Assembly: GCA_035524795.1 (NCBI GenBank)
Contig: DATKOF010000008.1
Coordinates: forward strand, 1-55,223
Source: DATKOF01 sp035524795
GTDB taxonomy: Bacteria; Pseudomonadota; Gammaproteobacteria; Burkholderiales; SG8-41
Length of the DNA: 55,223 nt
Direction: 5' to 3'
Below are positions 18,179 to 24,541 of the stretch, piece by piece. The notes below the pieces were generated by a model. It worked only from the letters and a program-made list of their open reading frames with translations. It had not been told where the DNA came from and made no database searches. The first letter of the stretch is position 1; every line of letters starts with the position of its first letter. Position numbers and translations under genes: made by a program.

Positions 18179-19122
18179 GCGAGATCATCGAAAAGAAAAA
18201 AGGCGCGGCGAAGACTTCGCGCGTGCTCGCCAAGTTTCCGATCAAGGTTGTCGAGCCTTTACGCAAGCCCGACTGGATCCGCGTCAGACTCGGCAACAGC
18301 CAGCGCTTCCACGAAATCAAACAGATCCTGCGCGAACAGAAGCTGCACACCGTGTGCGAGGAAGCGTCGTGTCCGAACATCGGCGAATGCTTCGGCAAGG
18401 GCACCGCGACCTTCATGATCCTCGGCGACCTCTGCACGCGGCGCTGCCCGTTCTGCGACGTCGCGCACGGCAAGCCCAAGCCGCCCGATGCCGAAGAGCC
18501 GCTGCACCTCGCGCAGACCATCGCCGCGCTGCAGCTCAAGTACGTGGTGATCACCAGCGTCGACCGCGACGACCTGCGCGACGGCGGCGCGCAACATTTC
18601 GCCGACTGCATCGCCAAGGTGCGGGAGCTGTCGCCGCAGACGCGCATTGAAGTGCTGGTGCCCGACTTCCGCACCAAGCTCGACATCGCGCTCGACATCC
18701 TGACCGCGACGCCGCCCGACGTGATGAACCACAACCTCGAAACCGTGCCGCGTTTGTACAAACAGGCGCGACCCGGTGCCGATTACGAAAATTCGCTGAC
18801 GCTGCTCAAGGCATTCAAGGCGCGCGTGCCCAACGTGCCGACCAAATCAGGCTTGATGCTGGGGTTGGGCGAGACCGACGAAGAGATTCTGGAGGTCATG
18901 CGCGATCTGCGCGCGCATGACGTGGACATGCTGACGCTCGGCCAGTACCTGCAGCCGTCAGCGCACCATCTGCCGGTACTGCGCTATGCCGAACTCGAAG
19001 TGTTCGAACAATTCCAGCGCGAAGCGACCGCGATGGGGTTCATCCACGCTGCCTGCGGGCCACTGGTGCGATCGAGCTATCACGCCGATCAGCAAGCGTA
19101 TGAAGTTGGAATAACAGCCTAG
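18175..19122 (+). CDS. lipA: Lipoyl synthase LipA (radical SAM)
   Basis: 315 residues. The auxiliary cluster cysteines are C61, C66 and C72 (CEEASCPNIGEC), and the radical-SAM cluster is C87, C91 and C94 (CTRRCPFC). The C-terminal RSSYHA motif provides the Ser ligand of the auxiliary cluster. It inserts two sulfurs into protein-bound octanoate. The ATG overlaps the lipB stop. It is the last gene before an AT-rich foreign block. Confidence 0.97.
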   Translation: MSEIIEKKKGAAKTSRVLAKFPIKVVEPLRKPDWIRVRLGNSQRFHEIKQILREQKLHTVCEEASCPNIGECFGKGTATFMILGDLCTRRCPFCDVAHGKPKPPDAEEPLHLAQTIAALQLKYVVITSVDRDDLRDGGAQHFADCIAKVRELSPQTRIEVLVPDFRTKLDIALDILTATPPDVMNHNLETVPRLYKQARPGADYENSLTLLKAFKARVPNVPTKSGLMLGLGETDEEILEVMRDLRAHDVDMLTLGQYLQPSAHHLPVLRYAELEVFEQFQREATAMGFIHAACGPLVRSSYHADQQAYEVGITA

Positions 19123-19199
19123 CAATAAATACTCACGTCGTTCCTGTTGCCCTTTTATGACTACGCCAATGAAATGCGGACAATTACATCGAGGGGCAA

Positions 19200-20093
19200 A
19201 TGGAAAGAAAAAATGAGGGGCTAACAGAGCAAATCGTTTACAAAGCTCTGAACGGTTTGGGGTACTACGACGAAAATCAATCAATCGTCGTTGAGCCAAA
19301 AAAATCCAAGAAACCGCAGATTCAAAAACTGCTAGCAACCGCTACTAAGCGCATCGGTGGCAATGGGGCCGGCTACCCCGACTACATCATCAGAGATATC
19401 AAACAAGATGATATGGCGGTAGTCATAGAATGCAAGGCTGACACGACGAAACACGTAAGTGACAGTCTTGACCAATTTACAGACTACGCCGTTGATGGTG
19501 CACGTTTGTATGCCGATTACCTGTCCAAAGAGCTTGATGTGCTTTACATCGGTGTCAGCGGTCAGACGCAGGAAGAGTTAAGAATTTCCCATTACATCAA
19601 GCTCAAAGGAGAAAAAGAGCACAAAGAGATTCTAAAGGGATGTGGACTTCAAGGATTTCCCACATACCTTGAGCAATTAAGAAATCAACGCTTCCGCGTA
19701 GATTATTCTGCATTGCTGGAGTACGTGGGCGGATTGAACAAACAACTACATGGCAAACGCATTCCAGAAAAGCAGCGCGCCATTTTGTTCAGCGGGATAT
19801 TGTTAGCCCTTGAAGACGCAACTTTCAGGAAAACTTATCGAGAGCACGCCAATTCTGCAGATTTGATGGATACGATGATCACCCGCGTATCCAAGATACT
19901 CAGCACCGCATCATCCAACTCGGTGGAAAAGTTTGCTGGACTACGCGACGAGTTTGCCACTATTCAGCATAGCCCGGCATTGATTCGTGATGGATATTTC
20001 AAAGAATTAGTTCAAGAAATCGAAGAGAAAGTGCATTCTTTTGTCAAGAATAACGAATATCATGGAGCAATATATCCGGACGCTTCCGTATAG
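19200..20093 (+). pseudogene. 3'-truncated restriction-modification protein (nuclease part only)
   Basis: 297 residues, AT-rich compared with both neighbours. The N-terminal domain has a PD-(D/E)xK nuclease pattern: PDYIIRD near residue 60 followed by VVIECKAD, as in HsdR_N/type IIG N-termini. The rest resembles the linker of one-chain restriction-modification enzymes. It ends HSFVKNNEYHG and then nine unrelated residues, right where such proteins continue into the N6-adenine methylase domain. So the reading frame appears cut off by a deletion that joined it to native sequence near 20065. A good GAGGGG site precedes the ATG, so the fragment may still be translated. No methylase gene is nearby. 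Confidence 0.7.
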
Positions 20094-20114
20094 CTCACAG
20101 ATTCGGTAACCTTC

Positions 20115-21185
20115 ATGCTGATCCTCCGTCAGCTCTTCGACGGCCCCTCTTCCACCTACACCTATCTGCTCGGCGACCGGGAATCCGGCGAAGCGGTGCT
20201 GATCGATCCGGTGTTCGAGCAGGCGCTGCGCGACGCGGCGCTGATTCATGAACTTGGTTTGAAACTGCTGTGGACGCTGGAAACCCATGTTCACGCCGAC
20301 CATGTGACCGGCGCGTGGCTGCTCAAGCAGCGCACGGGAAGCAAAATCGCGCTTGCGGAAAAATCCGGCGCCAGCGGCGCCGACCGCTTGCTCAAGCCCG
20401 GCGACAGAATTTCCTTCGGCAAGCGTTCTCTCGAAGTGCGCGCGACGCCCGGCCATACCAGCGGCTGCCTGACCTATGTGCTCGACGATCATTCGATGGC
20501 GTTCACCGGCGACTGCCTGCTGATTCGCGGCAGCGGGCGCACCGATTTCCAGCAGGGCGATCCGCGCGCGCTGTACCGCTCGGTGCGCGAACAGATCTTC
20601 ACGCTGCCCGCCGGCTGCCTGCTGTATCCAGCGCACGATTATCGCGGCCTCACCGTGACCAGCGTCGAGGAAGAGCGGCGCTACAACCCGCGCCTCGGCG
20701 GCGACATCGGCGTCGAGGATTTCGCCGGCTACGTCAAACACCTCGACCTGCCGCATCCACGCCAGATCGATGTCGCGGTGCCGGCCAATCTGCAATGCGG
20801 GCGGCCCGCCGCCGGCGCGGAGCTGCGGAACCCGCAATGGGCGGAGCTGACGTTCACCTTCGGCGGCATCTGGGAAATCCAGCCGCAGGCGCTGGAAGAA
20901 GCGGCGCAACAGGTGCAGATCATCGACGTGCGCGAGCCCGGCGAATTTTCCGGGCCGCTCGGCCACATCCGCGGCGCGCAACTGATCCCGCTCGGCGAAC
21001 TCAAGCAGCGCGCGGGCGAACTGCAGCGCGACCGGCCCGCGGTCACCGTCTGCCACTCGGGCGCACGCTCGGCGCAGGCGGTCGTCCTGCTGCAGCGGGA
21101 GGGATTTTCCGAGGTGGCGAATCTGGCGGGCGGCATGCTACGCTGGCGCGCCGAAGGACATGCAGTGGAGGGAGGACGCGAATGA
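20115..21185 (+). CDS. Persulfide dioxygenase-rhodanese fusion (MBL fold)
   Basis: 356 residues. An ETHE1-like metallo-beta-lactamase domain (1-240) carries the iron-site motif THVHADH (H58, H60, D62, H63), ATPGHTSGC, the TGDCLLIRGSGRTDFQQGD stretch typical of persulfide dioxygenases, and YPAHDY. A C-terminal rhodanese domain (about 255-350) has the standard active loop CHSGARS with Cys C313. Such fusions oxidise glutathione persulfide to sulfite and exchange sulfane sulfur with thiosulfate. The downstream DUF4197 gene overlaps it by 4 nt. Confidence 0.9.
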   Translation: MLILRQLFDGPSSTYTYLLGDRESGEAVLIDPVFEQALRDAALIHELGLKLLWTLETHVHADHVTGAWLLKQRTGSKIALAEKSGASGADRLLKPGDRISFGKRSLEVRATPGHTSGCLTYVLDDHSMAFTGDCLLIRGSGRTDFQQGDPRALYRSVREQIFTLPAGCLLYPAHDYRGLTVTSVEEERRYNPRLGGDIGVEDFAGYVKHLDLPHPRQIDVAVPANLQCGRPAAGAELRNPQWAELTFTFGGIWEIQPQALEEAAQQVQIIDVREPGEFSGPLGHIRGAQLIPLGELKQRAGELQRDRPAVTVCHSGARSAQAVVLLQREGFSEVANLAGGMLRWRAEGHAVEGGRE

Positions 21186-21868
21186 ATAACTTGGGACGCT
21201 GGGTTGGTATTATTTTTCTGCTCGCCGCCACAGCGGCGTGGGCACTCGATCTTTCCGATCTCACCAACAAGGACGCGGTGGCCGGCCTCAAGCAGGCACT
21301 GACTGACGGCGCCGGCGTCGCGGTCAAGCAGCTCGGCGCCAAGGACGGTTTCTTCGGTAACCCGCAGGTCAAGATTCCGCTGCCGGCATCGTTGCAGAAG
21401 GTCGAGAGCATGCTGAAGATGGTCGGCATGCAGCAGCAGGTGGACGACCTCGACCTCGCGATGAACCGCGCCGCCGAAAGCGCGGTCGCCGACGCCAAAC
21501 CGCTGCTGGTCAACGCGGTCAAGCAGATGACGGTGGAGGACGCGAAGAACATCCTGAGCGGCGGCGACACCGCGGCGACCGATTACTTCCGATCCAAAAC
21601 CGCCGATCCGTTGGCGAAGAAATTCCTGCCGACGGTGCAGAAGGCGACCGCCAAAGTCGGCCTCGCCGCCAAATATAACGCGGTCGCCGGGCAGGCCGCG
21701 CAGTTCGGGCTGGTGGACAAGAACCAGGCGACCATCGAGCAGTACGTGACCGACAAGGCGCTCGACGGCCTCTATACGATGATCGGCGAGCAGGAAAAGG
21801 CAATCCGCGCCAATCCGGCCGCCGCCGCGACCGGCATCGTCAAGAAGGTGTTCGGCGCGCTGCAATAG
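21182..21868 (+). CDS. Exported DUF4197 protein
   Basis: 228 residues with a signal peptide (1-21, ending AWA). The mature part fits DUF4197: LTNKDAVAGLKQALTDGAGVAVKQLG, FFGNPQVKIPLPASLQKVES, and the TAATDYFRSKT region. Mostly helical; function unknown. It is translationally coupled (ATGA) to the persulfide dioxygenase gene. Confidence 0.9.
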   Translation: MNNLGRWVGIIFLLAATAAWALDLSDLTNKDAVAGLKQALTDGAGVAVKQLGAKDGFFGNPQVKIPLPASLQKVESMLKMVGMQQQVDDLDLAMNRAAESAVADAKPLLVNAVKQMTVEDAKNILSGGDTAATDYFRSKTADPLAKKFLPTVQKATAKVGLAAKYNAVAGQAAQFGLVDKNQATIEQYVTDKALDGLYTMIGEQEKAIRANPAAAATGIVKKVFGALQ

Positions 21869-22018
21869 CCGCGGTTTCGCGTTTTTTAACACGCCGTTCA
21901 CAAAGGCGGGCTATCATGGGCGCCCGCCTGTAAGGTCAGGCCGCCCGCAACGACAAAAACCACGGCGGCCGGCATTGCCGGCGGCCAATTTATTATCAAA
22001 CCCTAGGGGGGGATCTGT

Positions 22019-22261
22019 ATGAAGAAGCTGCTGATGTTGCTGGGCGCCTGCTGCATGGCGCTGACGTTGGGTCAGGCCGTCGCGGACGACGCCGCAATGA
22101 AGAAAGACGACGCGATGATGAAGAAGGACGATGGCATGAAAAAAGACGATGCCATGAAGGGCGACATGAAGAAAGACGCCAAGAAAGCCAAGAAGAAGGA
22201 AATGAAGAAGGACGACAAGGCGATGGACAAGGACATGCCGAAGGACAGCATGTCCAAGTAA
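22019..22261 (+). CDS. Pentapeptide MXKDX repeat protein, exported
   Basis: 80 residues: a signal peptide (1-22, with two adjacent Cys), then a mature part made almost only of Met, Lys, Asp and Ala in MKKDD/MxKDx units. This matches the known MXKDX repeat family. It is very hydrophilic and probably disordered; function unknown, with metal binding by Met and Asp a possible guess. It is monocistronic, with an own terminator 19 nt after the stop. AGGGGGGG lies before the ATG. Confidence 0.88.
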   Translation: MKKLLMLLGACCMALTLGQAVADDAAMKKDDAMMKKDDGMKKDDAMKGDMKKDAKKAKKKEMKKDDKAMDKDMPKDSMSK

Positions 22262-22279
22262 GTCCCGTAATCGCAGATC

Positions 22280-22317
22280 ACGGCGGGCGCGGCATGCAGC
22301 GTCCGCCGTTTTTATTT
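22280..22317 (+). terminator. Rho-independent terminator
   Basis: An 11-bp stem with one mismatch (ACGGCGGGCGC, 22280-22290, against GCGTCCGCCGT, 22299-22309) is followed by TTTTTATTT. It ends the MXKDX gene. Confidence 0.85.
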
Positions 22318-22328
22318 CAGTCCCCCTC

Positions 22329-23705
22329 TCAGCCCTCCAGTTCCGACACGAATTCCTCGAACTTGCCGCCGGCGCCGCGCGGGATTTCGCGCTCGAAATA
22401 AGCGAACCGCAGCCGGAACGGCCAGCCCAGCGCGTCCTGTATCACTTTGACCAGCCGTGCTTCCTCATCGGCGGTCAGCAACCGGTCGGTCACCAGCCGC
22501 ACTTCGATTTCTTCCGCCGCGCGCTGGATCAACTGATACTGACGCACCGGCGCAATCACGCGGTATTCGGCGAAGCCGAGCAGCGGCCAGTGCCGCCTGC
22601 CGTCCGGCAGCGTCACCATGTTGCGGTTGCGGCCGACGATGCGCGCCAGCCGCGGCAGACCGCGCCCGCACGCACACGGCGCGCCGACTTCCGCGTAGTC
22701 GCGCAGTTCGTAACGGATCAGCGGCGTCGCGAAATTGTGCAGGCTGCTTATCACGAGCCGGCCGATCTCTCCGGGCCGGCACGGTTCGCCGCGCGCGTCG
22801 AGCACTTCGACGAGCGCGCTTTCCGCCATCACATGATAGCCACCGCCGTCGGGACACTGCAGCGCAAGATAACCGAATTCCTGCGAGCTGTAGATGTCGG
22901 TGATCGGCGCGCCCCAGATTTCGGCGCAGCGTTCGCGCAGCGCCGGCGTCACCGTCTCGCCGACGGTGGTGACGCCGCGCAGTCTCGGCAGGCGCGCGCC
23001 GTCACGCGCGAATTGTTCGAGCAGCGCGCCGAGATTGGTCGGATAGGTCAGCAGATAATCGGGGTTCTGTTCCCTGAGCCAGCGCACCTGCGTCGCGATG
23101 TCGGTGGTCAGGCTCAGCAGCATCGCCGGACCGGTGCCGAACAATTCATGGCTGGCCGGATCCCATCCGCGCGCAGCACTGCCGTGCGGCGGCAAGCCGA
23201 CATCCTTCGGCAGTACGCGGATCGCGGCGAGCTTGCCGCTCAGGTCGCGTTTATGCCACAGGTGCTCGCGCAGCGTGCCGGCGTTCCATAGCAATTGATC
23301 GAGCTGGGTGCGCCGCAGATGGACCGGCTCGCCGGTGGAGCCGGAAGTCTGCGTTGAAGTCACGTTGCCGCAATACGCCGGCACCGCACGGCTCGCCAGT
23401 TCATCGCCGGCGTCCTGGATGTCGCGCCGCGTCAGCAGCGGCAGCTTGCGCCAGTCATCGCAGGTCAGCGCCGCCCCCGGCCGCCAGCCGGCGGCATCGA
23501 GGCGGCGGCGGTAGAACGGCGCCGTGTCCCAGGCGTGTTTGAGAGTTTGCGCGAGCTGTTGCAGTTGATGGTCGAGCAGCATTTGCGCCGGCCACCATTG
23601 CGTGCGTTCGAATTGAAACAGCAATGCCGCGAGCGCCGCGGCGCCGGGCGCGGGCAGCGCCGGCCACACCGCTTCGGGCAGCGCCGATTTGAAATCGGCG
23701 CTCAT
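22329..23705 (-). CDS. Adenylate-forming enzyme, PaaK/CapK-like
   Basis: 458 residues from the ATG that overlaps the methyltransferase stop. The P-loop TQTSGSTGEP (119-128) fits the phenylacetate-CoA ligase/coenzyme F390 synthetase branch of adenylate-forming enzymes, as does YSSQEFGYLALQCP, the PGEIGRLVISSLHNFATPLIRYELRDYAEVG core motif and a C-terminal AMP-binding subdomain with the catalytic Lys candidate in GGKFEEF. It would activate a carboxylate as AMP-ester and pass it to a thiol; the substrate is unknown. No other phenylacetate genes are near. It is the last gene of the polA-methyltransferase-ligase run. Confidence 0.83.
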   Translation of the reverse strand: MSADFKSALPEAVWPALPAPGAAALAALLFQFERTQWWPAQMLLDHQLQQLAQTLKHAWDTAPFYRRRLDAAGWRPGAALTCDDWRKLPLLTRRDIQDAGDELASRAVPAYCGNVTSTQTSGSTGEPVHLRRTQLDQLLWNAGTLREHLWHKRDLSGKLAAIRVLPKDVGLPPHGSAARGWDPASHELFGTGPAMLLSLTTDIATQVRWLREQNPDYLLTYPTNLGALLEQFARDGARLPRLRGVTTVGETVTPALRERCAEIWGAPITDIYSSQEFGYLALQCPDGGGYHVMAESALVEVLDARGEPCRPGEIGRLVISSLHNFATPLIRYELRDYAEVGAPCACGRGLPRLARIVGRNRNMVTLPDGRRHWPLLGFAEYRVIAPVRQYQLIQRAAEEIEVRLVTDRLLTADEEARLVKVIQDALGWPFRLRFAYFEREIPRGAGGKFEEFVSELEG

Positions 23706-24541
23706 GCCGGTCGCAGCACCAGCGTCGGGCAGCGGTCGCCGAGTTCGTAACGCGGCAGAAAACAGTCGGTCTCGGAAAACGCGGCGGCCAGCGCGGCGCG
23801 CAACTCGGCCAGCGTCGGAAACGTGTAGCGCGTCGCCACGCCACGGTAATTGTCGATCGTGTGCACGACCTCGCGCGGCCAGCCGAGCTGCGCCGCAAGC
23901 GCGTCGGGATCGGTTGCCGCCGCGCGCCACGCGTCCCAGATATCGGCGAGCCGCACGCCGTCTTCGAGCGCGCCGTGCAGCGCCATCGCCAGCCGCCATT
24001 TGAAGACGTGGAAATTGCCGATGCGGCCATTCGTCAAATCGCCGATGATTTCATCGAGCGATTCGCGCGTCTCCGGCCGCGTAAAAAACCGCATGATGAA
24101 GGCGCCGTCTTCCCTCAGCACGCGCCGCGCCTCGGCGATCGCCGCGCGCCAGGCGTCGGGATAGGACAGCAGTACGAAACAGCCGTCGCCGATCACGACG
24201 TGCTGCGAGGCGTCCGCCAGCGGCAATTGCGTCCACTCGCCGAGCCGTGCGCGCCGCGCCGCCGTGTCGCCCGGCCACACCGCTTCGATCATCGGTTGCG
24301 AGCGGTCGATCGCAACCAGCTGCGCGCCCGCCGGCCATGGCATTCGCGCGATTTCCGGCGTCACGCCGAGCAGCAGCGCGTGGAGCGCCGGCACCGGCTG
24401 GCGGCGATGCCAGTCGGCGACCGCGTTTTCGATGAAAGCGATGTCCTCGGGCGCGGGACGCAGCGGGCTCGCGATCCACTGCCATTGCTGCGCGTGCCGG
24501 TTCCAGTGGTCGGTCGTTGCCGTCAACGGGCTCTCATTCAA
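23702..24541 (-). CDS. Class I SAM-dependent methyltransferase-like protein
   Basis: 279 residues from a TTG that overlaps the polA stop (TTGA); no ATG is available. The Rossmann core reads LHALLLGVTPEIA (motif I, rather degenerate), LVAIDRSQPMIEAVWPG (motif II with acidic residue), LPLADASQHVVIGDG (motif III) and EARRVLREDGAFIMRFF (post-motif). The substrate is unknown. Its tight coupling to both polA and the adenylate-forming gene suggests one transcript. Confidence is good for the fold, low for the role. Confidence 0.75.
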   Translation of the reverse strand: MNESPLTATTDHWNRHAQQWQWIASPLRPAPEDIAFIENAVADWHRRQPVPALHALLLGVTPEIARMPWPAGAQLVAIDRSQPMIEAVWPGDTAARRARLGEWTQLPLADASQHVVIGDGCFVLLSYPDAWRAAIAEARRVLREDGAFIMRFFTRPETRESLDEIIGDLTNGRIGNFHVFKWRLAMALHGALEDGVRLADIWDAWRAAATDPDALAAQLGWPREVVHTIDNYRGVATRYTFPTLAELRAALAAAFSETDCFLPRYELGDRCPTLVLRPA

